Shown here one piece after another: positions 35,860 through 47,504 of a stretch of 64,000 nt of DNA. The translations under genes were made by a program, and so were the position numbers. How positions within the stretch are numbered: position 1 is the stretch's first letter; the number at the start of each line of letters is the position of its first letter. The DNA is from Erodium maritimum (taxonomy: Eukaryota > Streptophyta > Magnoliopsida > Geraniales > Geraniaceae), in assembly GCA_963921825.1 (NCBI GenBank), contig OY997594.1, positions 2,671,001 to 2,735,000 on the forward strand. Reading direction: 5' to 3'. The notes under the pieces are model-generated. The model was not told the DNA's origin, searched no databases, and was given only the letters and a program-made list of their open reading frames with translations.

Positions 35860-36240
35860 GTTTGTATAATATAAAAAATATCAAGTATCAAAATAGTTGG
35901 AAAAAATAAACCAAATAATACTCTTATTTTGATTTTACTCTAAATTATTATAAAAACCTAAATTATAATGATAAATCACCAAAAAGAACACGTCCTATAT
36001 TTTTTTAATAAAAAAATTTAAGATAATTACAAACATATTGTGCCTTTCACTTTTTCATCTCTGTTTTAAATGTCTAATTTCAAAAATCGGAGTCTCAAGT
36101 TTCCGACTAATCGGACTGAACAACGAGTCGATTGATTTTCAAATTTTAAGGGTTAAGTGAGACGACAAGTAAGACGTTTTTATAAATTTGAATGCTTAAA
36201 CAGGAGCCTAGGTGAAAACTTTTACACCAATAGGTAGGTG

Positions 36241-37008
36241 AGTTAGTTTTACTGGTCGATAGGTATTGACTTGATCAGTGCTTGTGGTGATCCCAAAAAC
36301 ACCTGATTATAATCCTTACTAATACGTATCTTAAGAGAATATGTGCGTATAAATCTATAAATGAAAATACTCAATTGGATCTATCATTTTCACATCAATA
36401 ACCAATTTAATTTGCTGATATCAGAAAGAAAGAAAAACCAATGATATATAAGAATAAGAATATAAAGAAACAAAAGTGTGGAAGTATATGGGTTTTGACA
36501 CGGTCGGTAATCCCGCATCGGAGAGGATTTGGATCATCGAACTGATATAGTTCCAGCTCCTCGTAACTCCTTACATGTATCGGTGTTTTTGTTAATGTTT
36601 TTGGTTACTCGTCGAGATTTGTTAATGTGGGATGATCCGACAAATGAGTCGGATCATCCCACATGTATATACTAGATCCATGTCGATTTTATCAGCTACC
36701 CAATGCCCTGTATCCGAAACCAATTAACATTTTCTTCCTTTCTACCATTGATCGGTTTTTCGATCCAATAATTTTTTTAATCTATGTCGTAAAACTGCCT
36801 AATATTTACTAAAATCTCGTATGTAGACATATTCTTTTTTAGTAATGTAGGCACAAAAACTACTACTGCAGAATTTCACTTGGGCAATGGATTAAATAGA
36901 CCCGTTGTTCAAGTTTTTCTACTTGGGCCACATATTTGACAGTTGTGGCTGAAATGACAGTACTTTAGCCACGGATGTATCCGTGGCCCAAGTGAGCGCT
37001 TAATTATT
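36241..37008. other. Intergenic stretch with a perfect hairpin
   Basis: Apart from the 36625-36664 hairpin (listed separately), 36850-37000 contains 'cacttgggcaatgg' and 'cgtggcccaagtgag' in inverted relation, possibly a CACTA-like end. No gene is seen. Confidence 0.35.
36625..36664. repeat. Perfect 17-bp inverted repeat with 6-nt loop
   Basis: ATGTGGGATGATCCGAC (36625-36641), loop AAATGA, then GTCGGATCATCCCACAT (36648-36664). It would fold into a strong hairpin in DNA or RNA on either strand. There is no gene within 2 kb. Confidence 0.95.
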
Positions 37009-37465
37009 CGTAACGAACACTACACTACTCAACGTTTTAAAATGACAAATGCACTACCTTAAATATTGGTCACGCGATTCTGTTAATAAAAATAGAGGAA
37101 ATATTTCATTTTGTTAGTCATATGAACTCATGTATCACTTAATGGATGGTAAAATGATGATTTTGCCCTTACTTATTTGACCTATATACATTTTATGAGA
37201 AACAATAACGAGGGTACAATAGTAATGTTCCTTATAATATATATATATATATATGTCAAATAAATAATGGTAAAATCGTTATTTTACCTTTTATGAAGTG
37301 ATACATGAGGTCATGTGACTAACAGAATGGAATATTCGGTCTATTTTTACTAACAGAATCCTATGACCAATACTCAAAATAATGCATTTGTTATTTTGAA
37401 ACGTAGGGTAGCATAGTGTTCGTAACCAATAATTAAGACAACGTTTTAATATCTAACCCTAAAAT
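37009..37465. mobile_element. Mutator-like MITE, diverged copy
   Basis: It is related to 42277-42754: shared 'acgaacactacactac', 'cattttatgagaaacaataa' and 'cgagggtacaatagtaatgt'. The right end 'ttttaatatctaaccct' is present; the left terminus is unclear and may have been replaced by neighbouring sequence. Confidence 0.65.
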
Positions 37466-38404
37466 AAATGACGAGAAGGTTAAAAATGTAAATGAGTCAT
37501 AAGACAAAACTGCCACGTCATAAATCTGACGTGGGCGCCACATAAGCATCCACCGAGATTGTCTCCGCTTTTGAAACGTGCTCGCGCCCTGCCCCTGTCG
37601 TCACCTCTTGTCCTTCCCTTAAGTCTTGCTAACGTGTCGCCCGCCCGATCGTCGCCCACAGCCAGTCAAACCCAGCCGGTAATCCGATCGGACGGCGCAG
37701 AGCCCCACATATTTGTCCTGTGGGGACCACCCCTGCGAGGAGAAATCGGGGGAAGGCGGGTGCACCGAGACGGCAGGTAGGACCGCACGCAAGTGGGCGC
37801 GCATGTTAGCGTTAAGCGCGCGTTTTAGGGAATGTTGTTAGCGAGAATGTGTGTGTGTGGGAGACACAGACTCATGCCATATCCTTGACCGTTGACCTAT
37901 TTAAATTAATATATAAATAGTGAGATTAATTGGTATTATTTTAGTGTAATTATGGGATTAAATAATAATATTTTGGATAAAATCCATACTTTTCTTCCAT
38001 TATTGTCTCCACTTTACCCTACCTTTTCTCTTATTTTTTTCTAATTGTAATCGGATTTTAATATTCTATTATTTATTGTTGTAGGATTAGGTGGCAATAT
38101 AAAGTTAATTAATGGACACGCGAAAGAGAAAATATTGACGAACACAATTCAAATATCTTACTTGATTTTGGGGTTGAAAATGGACTGAATTGGTGTCATA
38201 AAAGAATAAGCTATTTTTAAGATATTAAACACATTCCAATAAGTAAATATCTCCCTAAAATGGACCTCATATAGACTTGACAAATATGTGAAGGTCTGAG
38301 TATTTTTTTAAGGATAATTATAAAAATATATTTTGATATATTTATTTTTTGTAGTAGGTAATCATTTTCTCTGATGATTGGAAAAAAACTACCATAAACT
38401 TGTA
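37466..38404. other. Intergenic stretch, no recognised feature
   Basis: A short GC-rich island at 37550-37800 gives small frames on both strands without family resemblance. The rest is AT-rich. Confidence 0.4.
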
Positions 38405-38795
38405 TTTTTTAATTAAAAAATGGGTTATTCGATGTCTTAACTCACGCCTTTCGTCTATTGCTAAATCTTAACCCCAAGTACACGTTTATTTTCATTTAGT
38501 AACGTTGACTCAACCTATTTCCTTTTCCGTCCACAAAATTAACGACCGCTTAGTGGGTAACAGGAAAAGTTGATGGTCAGAGTTATGATTTGAAAATAAA
38601 ACGAAAGGTCTACGTTATAACAACAAGTTTTCTAATATCAGTTTAGGAAATTTTTAGAGCACGTGACAAGCATGTGACTAATATTTTACGGAATTAGTCA
38701 CACTTAACAGATTTTGATACATTTTTAGATTTAATTGGTGAAACCTTTTACCATGTAATATTTGTCATACGTCTAGGTTACGATTAAAAATTTAA
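38405..38795. mobile_element. MITE-like inverted-repeat element, copy 2
   Basis: Diverged copy of 11738-12110. The centre 'gagcacgtgacaagcatgtg' is identical, and the outer arms match in inverted orientation ('gctaaatcttaacc' / 'ggttacgatt'). Confidence 0.6.
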
Positions 38796-39676
38796 AAATA
38801 AATATAAAAACACAAAAATCATAATTTTTTTGTCCTTCAATTTTCTTCCTTGATATAATTTCCAAATAAAAATATTATCATTTTGAAATGAATTTATACA
38901 GAAAAAAAAAGAATTAAAAAGACAATTTTTATTGTGATTATAGTTATAAGTGAGCAGTTACGAATATTTTTTTTAGAAACAATTATATTTTTTTGAAGTC
39001 ATAACAATGACATGAATATAATAACTTCATTAATCAGGGTCCGAGGAGGGAAGAAAGCAAAACTTTGTGGCCTTTTTTGCAAAATACTTACCCCTAAACT
39101 AACATTTATATTTATATGTAATAAATATAATCACATTAAAGCCTGTTCCATGCACTAAAAATATATATTAAGAATGGTCATTACAACAAGTTGCTATGCA
39201 TTAACCTAATCTAATCTCCTGTCATTAAGTCCACACACACTAACCAATCATATTCCCAACAATGTGTACATATTTGTTTAGGGTTTCGTGTTTTCAAACG
39301 AGAGATCTTCAAGCACGAGGATCAAGATCCTCGTTGATCACTACAAAAAGTTAAGTAAAAAGAGAAAAATATTTTTACAACCTATTCCTCTATAATTCTC
39401 CGTTTCTAATTTATGTATCGTATGACACGTTTTTGCTGGATGACAAAAAATAATTTGTAATTTTCGATTCTTAAATAAGAATCATCAACATCCGATTCTA
39501 AGAATCGATTTGAAGGGCATTGCCCTGGACAACAACTTTCCGGCCTTGGCCCTGCCCTACAGTTCCGGTCGTTTTTTCAACCAACTGTCTTAGGATTTTC
39601 TAGACCGAACACCAACCATCTTGTCTCCGGTTCGTCGATTTGGAAGACAACGACACATCGGAAACCATCGGTTCTA
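38796..39676. other. AT-rich intergenic stretch, no recognised feature
   Basis: No gene or complete element was recognised. Confidence 0.4.
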
Positions 39677-40042
39677 AGAGCATGTACAACACAAGGGCTT
39701 GGGGTTAGAGGCTCGGGTGCCAAATCAACAGAATAGTGGTTCTTAGGCCCATAAATTAAGTATGTTCTATAGTGGTGAGAACCAGATAGGGGCTCGGGTT
39801 GGAGCTCAGTTTGTGAGTGAACCAATCCTATTTACGTTAAATCTAATTTTATGTATTAAAAGAACGAGAGACCACGTGTCACGGCGTGAGTGGTTGGCGT
39901 GCGACCAACGACCCACAAACCGAAATAACGGTTTGAAGATCGCGGGTCGTGACCCGCTATTTAACGATTCCTGGCCATAGAAATCACTAAATAACAGGTC
40001 ACGATTCGTGATTAGCTATCTGGTGCGTAGCTGTGAACGCTC
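39677..40042. mobile_element. Possible Harbinger-like MITE
   Basis: Ends GAGCATGTACAAC and GCTGTGAACGCTC are imperfectly inverted. Flanks are TAA and TGA. Size (366 bp) fits. The weak termini make this tentative. Confidence 0.45.
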
Positions 40043-40704
40043 TGATTTCTTTGGCGTCGAAAAATGATCGGTTTTGGTCGGTTTTCGATGGGGTTGATTT
40101 TTTTTTTGGCTAGCCCTTATAACCATAGTTAATTCAATTGAAGAAACCCACATTGTGGACCCTAATACCGTGCTGTCCTTTTGGGACGTAACATCATGCA
40201 CTGTGCATGGAATAGTAACATGGAGAAACACATTTTTTTTTATGCAACCGATAAAAATGAGATAATTACGATTATTAATATCCCTTCACCGAATAGTTAA
40301 GCCAGGATTAGGCCACACAAAGTCAGCTTATGCTTTTAATGTCATGATTATGCTTTACTTAAATAACGTTGTTGCATCTACGTTAATGCTAATTGGTTCA
40401 GATTAATTGCTCCTTTTAGAGGTGAAAAGGCACCAGACAATATACAAATGTCACTCGATTATGCAGAATTTTTGTCATTGATTTGATAAACAAGGTAAAG
40501 TCAGATTTAGGGTTAAAGCTATGTCATGACACACTCTTGTTTAAAACAAATTATATAAACAGTAATCTTCGATTTGAAATTTTACTAACCCGAATCGACT
40601 TTTCCATGAAAAAGAATCATGATCATTATAAGATTGATCAAATGTTTAACCCAATATTATTTCAAATTTTACTACACTTTAAAACAACTCAATCATTACT
40701 TTAG
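40043..40704. other. AT-rich intergenic stretch, no recognised feature
   Basis: No gene or complete element was recognised. Confidence 0.4.
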
Positions 40705-40905
40705 TTTTTTTATCAGCGAATGCAAATTTAAATTGAACCTCTTCAGACGATGAAAATGACTACAAGAAGGTGGTCTAGCTACAGACTAGTGAAGTGAAAC
40801 GAGTGCTAACATGACAGTTCAGCCTCAAGACAATCCCACGACGAGAAAAAATCAGATCTCGTTACTCTAGTTAAGATACCCGGTTCCACGGGCGGAACCA
40901 CGCTT
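40705..40905 (-). mobile_element. 5'-truncated LINE tail
   Basis: On minus it ends in 'TTTGCATTCGCTGATAAAAA'. Its body ('cctcttcagacgatgaaaat', 'ggtggtctagctacagacta', 'gacaatcccacgacgagaaa') is shared with 56645-56835. Only a 3' fragment is present. Confidence 0.7.
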
Positions 40906-41262
40906 AGGGCGTTGCATTTTGAAAACTCGGTCTAATAATATAAGGGTTTTAGATATATACAAAGAAACATGTGTTCGAATCACAGTGGGAACATATTAAG
41001 TTTTTCTTTTACTTTTATCTTGATTACTCTTGATTTTTTTTTTCTGATCCCCCTGCCCGATTCCAAAGGTTATGCATACCAAAGATATTCATCTAATGTA
41101 AGAAAAGAGTCACTACAGAAAATCCATCAAAGAAATTACCCACAATCAAATGTCAGTCTAATACCCGATAATAGCTTCATGTAGCTTCCAGTTACAATTC
41201 AACTTTCTTTCGTGAATATAGTTTCGTTTGTTTTTTCGCTTCGATTCAGATCGCTCTTCTTA

Positions 41263-41531
41263 GGGCATCCACAATGGTGGGTTGGGAGCTGGCGGGGAGA
41301 CGCAGGCGGGGAGAAATCGCCAGCAGGGAGCTGGCTGGGAGCTCCACGCCTCTTATCACCGCCGGATGGGAACAAAAATGTGAACAAAAAGGACTACCAT
41401 AAGCACTTTAACCACCTAGTATTGTAGGATACTGGCTGGAAAAAGCTGACTATAAACCAATAAAAAATAAATTTTTATTCTCTCCACCAGTCCCTGCCCG
41501 CCATCAACCGACTGTAGTGCTGGAGATGCCC
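41263..41531. mobile_element. Harbinger/Tourist-like MITE
   Basis: Ends GGGCATCCACA and TGGAGATGCCC, flanked by TTA on both sides (41260-41262, 41532-41534). The interior has 'gctggcggggag' and 'ggctggaaaaagctgactat', like 30656-30950. Confidence 0.85.
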
Positions 41532-41922
41532 TTAGAAGTGAAAAGACAATATGCATAATTATTGGTGCATTGGAGCTTGTGTTTTACATGAAACTACAGG
41601 TTTCCACACCGTCCACGGTATTGAGAGAAAGCATAGACATAAAGGGTTAACTTTGGAAGTCTTTGTAATCATTCAATGGTTCAAAAGTAAAGAGCCTTTG
41701 CAATAAGAACCAACCCTAGAGGAGCTTTTATCACTTGGTCTCGTACCTTGAACTTGGTCGTCCCACCTCCACGAATTATTACTGGCTCGAATCTTCATTT
41801 TTTTTTTCTTTCTTTCAGGTGAAAAAGTTTTCATGTGTCATACCATGAGAGCTTTGAAAATATATATGTGAAAAATGTGATGTTTTTGCAATAATATATG
41901 TCTAGTAGAGTTTCATTTGTAT

Positions 41923-42977
41923 TTTTTTTTTATCAGCAAGTTTTTTTAATTATAAAAGAACCATGTTTTCAAAATGAAAACGAAGTCCCAAGGGCGAACC
42001 CTCAACTAACAGTTACAAACAAGAACATGCCTTGAAGGCACCTCAAACCAGATACAAACTAACCCAAACACTGGGTAAACACAAGTCTAAAAACCCAGAA
42101 TAAACTCACAATTAGCACATAAGGAGATAAATACAAACTCCAAACAAACAACCAATCCCACGCAGGGGAAGAAACAATGGACTCTTACCCAAGGGAAAAA
42201 ACAACCATGAAGCCAACAAAAATCCCAACCAGGGGAAAGAAAGAACAAACAGGTCCTAAAACCTATGTTTCTAATAGGGTTAAATATTGAAACTTACTCT
42301 TAAGTATTGGTCACGAATACTACACTACCCACGTTTTCAAAATGAACACTACACTACCCTAAAGTATTGGTCACACAATTTTGTTAGTAAAAATGAACGG
42401 AATTTTCCATTCCGTTAGTCATATGACCTCAAGTGTCATATAATGGATGATAAAATGACGTTTCCCCTTAATTATATGACCTCTACACATTTTATAAGGA
42501 ACATTACCATTTTACCCTCGTTATTGTTCCTTATAAAATGTACAGAGGTCAAATATTTAAGGGCAAAAAACGTCATTTTACCATCCATTATACGACACTT
42601 GATGTCATATGACTAATGGAATGGAAAATTTCGTCCATTTTTACTAACAAAATCATGTGACCAATACTTAAGGGTAGTGTAGTGTTCATTTTGAAAACGT
42701 GGGTAGTGTAGTGTTCGTGACCAATACTTAAGAGTAAGTTTCGATATTTAACCATTTCTAATAATAAGCACAAACCGAACAAGATAGAACTAAAAGAAAC
42801 ACTAAAAGCAAGGCACCTCAAGCCCGGTGTCACCGGTAAGAACCCACCACATCTGCAGGATACCAACTCTCGAAGATGAAGAACAAAACAGGAACCACCA
42901 CCGGTCCGCAACCCAGAGAAGGAAAGAGGAAGCCCCAAATCCGACAAGCCAAGCACAAAGACAACAAGATCAAAGTG
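41923..42977 (-). mobile_element. LINE 3' copy with 10-bp target duplication, split by a MULE-MITE
   Basis: TCATTTGTAT occurs at 41913-41922 and 42978-42987. On minus the tail is 'TTGCTGATAAAAAAAAA'. The C/A-rich plus strand is typical of the LINE 3' regions here. The MITE at 42277-42754 lies inside. No reverse-transcriptase domain is present in this 5'-truncated copy. Confidence 0.75.
42277..42754. mobile_element. Mutator-like MITE, near-perfect foldback, exact 9-bp target duplication
   Basis: TTTCTAATA flanks it at 42268-42276 and 42755-42763. The arms are long inverted repeats: 'aaacttactcttaagtattg' at the left pairs with 'caatacttaagagtaagttt' at the right, and pairing continues through 'taccctcgttattgttcctt' near the centre. 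It is the best-preserved copy of the family also seen at 25889 and 37009. Confidence 0.9.
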
Positions 42978-43272
42978 TCATTTGTATATAAATTAACTTT
43001 CATGGATAGAAATGATAATAAGTGACTAGAGAAATAGAGAAGAAACAAAAAGGCCAGGCATAGTCCGGGACAAAGAGTTTGAGACACGAGTTATATAATT
43101 ATGGTGCTTGGCTATTTCAGGTACCTTTTGAGGGGTAGATTCTCATTCTCTTGAGGATGGCTATGCGACGATATCTCATCTTATCTGACACTTTTTCTGA
43201 CTCGATTTGGAAAGACCTATTTTGTCTAATGAACATGTTGTTTTCTCGGTGGAGACCTTTAAGGGGAAGTGA
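42978..43272 (-). mobile_element. Left part of the repeat sequence interrupted by the 4.2-kb solo LTR
   Basis: This ends at the target duplication AGTGA and continues after the LTR at 47505. The joined sequence is probably LINE-derived (see 47505-49025), but no domain is recognised in this part. Confidence 0.35.
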
Positions 43273-44516
43273 TGTAAGACCCGCTCCCGGTCGAACCGGC
43301 GGCTTTTCAAGCAAGTTTGACTTGCCACCGGAAAGTCAAACGATGACTCAAGAAGTTGTTAGTCTTAGTGCCCATAGTTCAATCCTAAATGTCCAAATGT
43401 ATATATCATCGTTAGCAATAAAATCAAAACGGCTTTATATTACTTATGTGTTGGAGTAATATATCGATGTGTGCTCTGATCTATGCTCATCATGAGAATA
43501 GAACCATAGATTTAGATAGATCATACTCGATGGGTCCCTAGTCAACAAAGCTTCATTAGAAGCGACTAGTATGAAAGATGGCTCTTTATGGCTTACGTTC
43601 TGTTAGTCATTGGAATGGGATTCTGGAGTCTGATCATAGATATCATGTGGGACATGATATTGGACGACCCGCCCTGAATATGTGCCATAGATTAAGTCAT
43701 GAACATATTCAGTGTCGTAGCTTGTCATGTATCCTTAGACCAAGGAGTCTTTGTGATCGCTATGTAGTCAACAACTGAGTTTGACCTGAGCCTAACGTTG
43801 TCCGTAACAGGGCTTCCATAACGGCCAGGATTGGCTTGGGGACGGGCTATATGAGTGACACGAAAGACGGCTAAGGGATTTATCCCTCATACTGAGGTAT
43901 GAGAAAGATATCGGTTCTCGGCCGCTTGATCGAGAGTGACTGAAAGAATAGCATGGCCATGCACATGATACTGGGTATCATATCTTTAGTCATCTCACAT
44001 ATCAAGGAACATTGATTGAGAATAATAAGGATGACGGCTCTATGCCTTATCTCAATCAGGATATCGGAGATAAAAGGATAATGACAGGGATGACGGAAAG
44101 GTTAGAATCGACAGGGTCGATTCGTTATGCAGTGTCAGGCAATACTAAAGTCTCGTTAGTTGCCACTTAAATAGGATCAAGTAAAATGGGATTTTACGTT
44201 GATCTATTGACATGCATAAACCTAAGGGTCACACCGGAGGATGAAACTCATTGACACATTTATGGAGAATGGCCAAAAGGGAGTTGTCTCGGGACATGAC
44301 CAAAACTGGGTTTTGGGTCATGTGCCCGTAAGTGAATAGGACTTTACGGATCGAGACAAGGCTTAGAGTCTTGGGATTGATCGCGTCGGATAATGTTGGA
44401 CATTTCCGGTATGGAAGGCTTGGAGGCGATGAGCGAATCACGGGACCTCGTTGGAAATGGCCACGGGCCATGTTCCAAGAGGCCCATGAAAGGCCCATGC
44501 AACCAAGGCCCATGCA

Positions 44517-44545
44517 ACTAATTAATCAAGTCTTGATTAATTAGT
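44517..44545. repeat. Perfect 14-bp palindrome with 1-nt centre
   Basis: ACTAATTAATCAAG, T, CTTGATTAATTAGT, inside the 4.2-kb LTR. Directly upstream, 'gcccatg' occurs four times. Confidence 0.95.
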
Positions 44546-45892
44546 ACTAAGCAAGCAAGACAAGGATTAAGGTGTTGGTGATTCACCACCTAACCCAATC
44601 TTGTCTTGCCATACTTTGTCCTATTTACACCTTACTTGACACCATACTTGTCCCATGCCTTTAGTTGGACAAGTATGGGTTTTGTTATGTTTAAGTCATC
44701 TTTTTTCAACATAACAAACACAAGACAAGAATAGGAAACACAACTTCTCTCTCCCTTCCCTTGCAATTTCGGGTTTGGCAAGCTCCCACCTCCATTTTTG
44801 TGTTCTTGAGTCCTCAAAGAGAAGAACTACGTGGCTTTGATTCCCATGTGGATACGTAGGCGTCTTGGAGACTCAAGCCAATCATTCGTTACCCGATGTT
44901 CTTGTTTTGGTAAGAACTAGTGCTGAATTTTTCTCTTGTGAATCCATTCTTTGTTAGTTGTTTCATGGTTTTAATCGTCTCTTGGTTTTCCTTGATTTTC
45001 CGCTGCGAGTTGGTTCATCTCCAACCCTACCTCGAGACCCAACAGAAGTCACTCGGGACTTTTCCGGAACCCAAACGACTTAGCCATCATCACAGTTGGT
45101 TTAAGGGGAGAAATTCCTTTCGTTTGAGTATAATGTTGGAGGAAGTCAATTTTGGTCAAAACGAGACTTTTTATCGACTAAAAGCATTATTTTATTGTGC
45201 TGGAAATTATTTTGGAAAACTCAATAACCTACTTGGACACTTGTCCCTTTTTGGTTGGAAGGGAGAGAGGGGAGTGGTCTTGGACCATTATACCCCCCCA
45301 AAAGCTTCTACAAGGGATTCTAGCTCAAGGGCTTTTAGTCTTTTGATACATCTAGGTATTATTTGAGTTTGGAAGAGCAAAACCAACTCATTCTTTTGGT
45401 GTAGCCGAAATTTGGAGGAGGAGCAAGGGAGAAGAGCTCCCATGGAGCTTTGAAGAAGAATCAAGGAAAAGGAGGTCACTTGAAGTCTTCCTCTAGCCAT
45501 CCCTTCTCAAAATCACTACCATCCTCTTCATCTCACTCTTCTAGTGGTAATGGAACTCTCTAATCCTCATTTCCCTTCATCTCTTTTCATGGGTTTTGGG
45601 TGAAATTGCTAGATGTTGTTGGGTTTGAGTAGAAATGGTGGGAGATGTTATTGATGAGAAGCTTTGTTGGGTTTTTGATGAGAAATCCTTAGTTGTTGGA
45701 GCTTTTGAGTTGGGTTTGATTTGTTGAATCATTAGAAACTTGTTTGTGTGTTGATTTCTACCATGGGTAGAGGAGTATTGAAAGATTTGGACTGTTTTGG
45801 GAGTTGGAAGGGGTAAAATTTGGGGTTTGAAGGTGGTTTTTCGGAGAAAAGGAGCTGGAGGTTGAAGAAGGGCGAAACTGCCCTGGTGCGCC

Positions 45893-45964
45893 ACGGATCC
45901 GTGACGGATCCCGTGACGGTAACCGTGATGGTTGGCATCACGGATCCGTGACTAGGTCCGTGAC
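45893..45964. repeat. Cluster of CACGGATCCGTGAC-type palindromes
   Basis: Within ~70 bp 'cacggatccgtgac' occurs twice, accompanied by 'ggatcccgtgacggtaaccg' and 'aggtccgtgac'. These overlapping short palindromes can form alternative hairpins within the LTR. Confidence 0.8.
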
Positions 45965-47504
45965 AAACCAGGGTGGGGGTTTCTTTGAGGGTTTTTCACC
46001 TTGGTTGATCTTGGTTTTGAGCTGAACTTTGGAGGGGCTTTGGGGGTCTTACTTGCTGTTTAAGTGGAGTCTAATTAACGTTTCTTTGTGTCCAAGACTT
46101 TGGGGATCGAGCTAGAGGAGCAAAGATCACGCTGGGACCCGAGTGAAGAACGGAGTGGTGACCACCGGGCTTTCATCAAAGTGTTGAGAGGAGGACCTCA
46201 AGGTAGGGAAGGCCTTAACTCCTCGTCTATGATGCTTAGTATGCATGTTAGGCTAATAAAATTGGAAAGGTCCTAGAAATGCCTATAGGATGCGAATAAC
46301 TAGAATAATTGTCTTTCTATTACTAATAACCGGAAGTGTCTAGTGGTGAATGATTAGGATGCCAATCACTAGTGTAACTCGCTTTCAATATTTGGGAATT
46401 GTTTGACTGGTAGAGTGGCCTTGGCAAAGCCCTCGGATTAGTTGCGTGTTAGGATCACATGCTTGGTTGTTTGGTTGCTTAGTGGATAGGCTAAAGAGTC
46501 TAATGGAACTAGTTGAACTGCTTATGTGAATGCTCGATTGAAGGTTTTTATGATTGGTTGATTAAACTCGTACTTGATTGTTGACTGCATTTGAATGATT
46601 GCTTGTCTTCCTTAAATGGTTGCTTGGAGCATCGAGTATGACTGATTGTACCGAGCGGTGCAATCAGGTGATCGATGCCCCGATGGGTCGAGACTGGTAA
46701 GTGAACGGTAAGTTGTGATGGTGTGATTCATGTGTTGTGATCATGTGATTCGTGTGCTGTGTGTTGTGGTGAATTGGTGTTGTGTGAGCTATGTGTGACA
46801 ATGAACTGGTGGTTGTTGGGATTTGATTGTTTCGTGTTTCGGTTTGAGTGGGTTTTTCATTTATTAACTGATTAGTATTAAACTGTCCAAGTGTATGCTT
46901 CCTATGAGAGTAATACCTTGGTACCCGAGGACATAAGATCCTTTGGAGACGTTTCTGAGAATCCCGATGATAAGCGCCCCGAAGGGTTGTTTCCGGTCGC
47001 CTCAATGCTATGCGTCTCCTCTGGATTTGAGGGAAAATCTGAGAGGACACATCATATGTGGATCGGAGGGTGGAGACTTCATGTGCCACGGCATTGACTG
47101 GTTTACATATTACTCGTGTTTGATAAGAGCTATATTGTTGTTTTTGCTGTTGACTTTATTGAGTTTAAGGCCCACCTTGTTATGTGTTTTCCCTACTGAG
47201 CGCAAGCTCACCCCTATGAGTTTATTGTTGTGTTTACAGGCTTGATTGAGGAGTAGAGGCTCGGGAGCTTCTTGGTGTGGGTGTCAGTAGAGACTTCGCT
47301 TTTATTTTATTTCAGTTTGGAACAAACCTTGTGGAGGATTATTATTACACCACTGGAGGGTTATTTATGTTTTAAACCGAATTGTTGTGGATTTGAGTTT
47401 CATATTGGAGTTTTCAGGAACTTATTGTTGAGTTGTTGCCTTTTAAATCATTTATTACTAGTCATGCCTCGAGTCCGGGCAAGAACCGGATTTGGGGCTT
47501 GACA

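Larger units (their letters stand above)
35239..36240. repeat. Repeat remnant interrupted by a MITE
   Basis: The words 'gttaggcggagactagttgg' (35300) and 'tttccgactaatcggactga' (36100) look like two inverted halves of an older repeat that also resembles 4860-4996. The MITE at 35360-35781 and an AT microsatellite sit inside. Confidence 0.35.
43273..47504 (+). mobile_element. Solo LTR, 4232 bp, Ty3/Gypsy (Tekay/Del-like)
   Basis: Starts TGTAAGACCC, ends TTTGGGGCTTGACA. AGTGA flanks it at 43268-43272 and 47505-47509. No gag or pol domain or second LTR is visible, although the length is unusual for a solo LTR. Near the 3' end 'gcaagctcacccctatgagt' parallels the block in the 25977-28952 LTR. Open frames inside (for example 44920-45366) lack family resemblance. 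Confidence 0.8.

Noticed and set aside
40972-40995. tRNA-like 'gtgttcgaatcacagtggga'
   Set aside because: Only resembles a T-arm; no acceptor, D-arm or anticodon stem can be folded around it.
44920-45366. 148-aa plus frame as a gene
   Set aside because: Inside the 4.2-kb LTR, with no homology recognised and no splice context.
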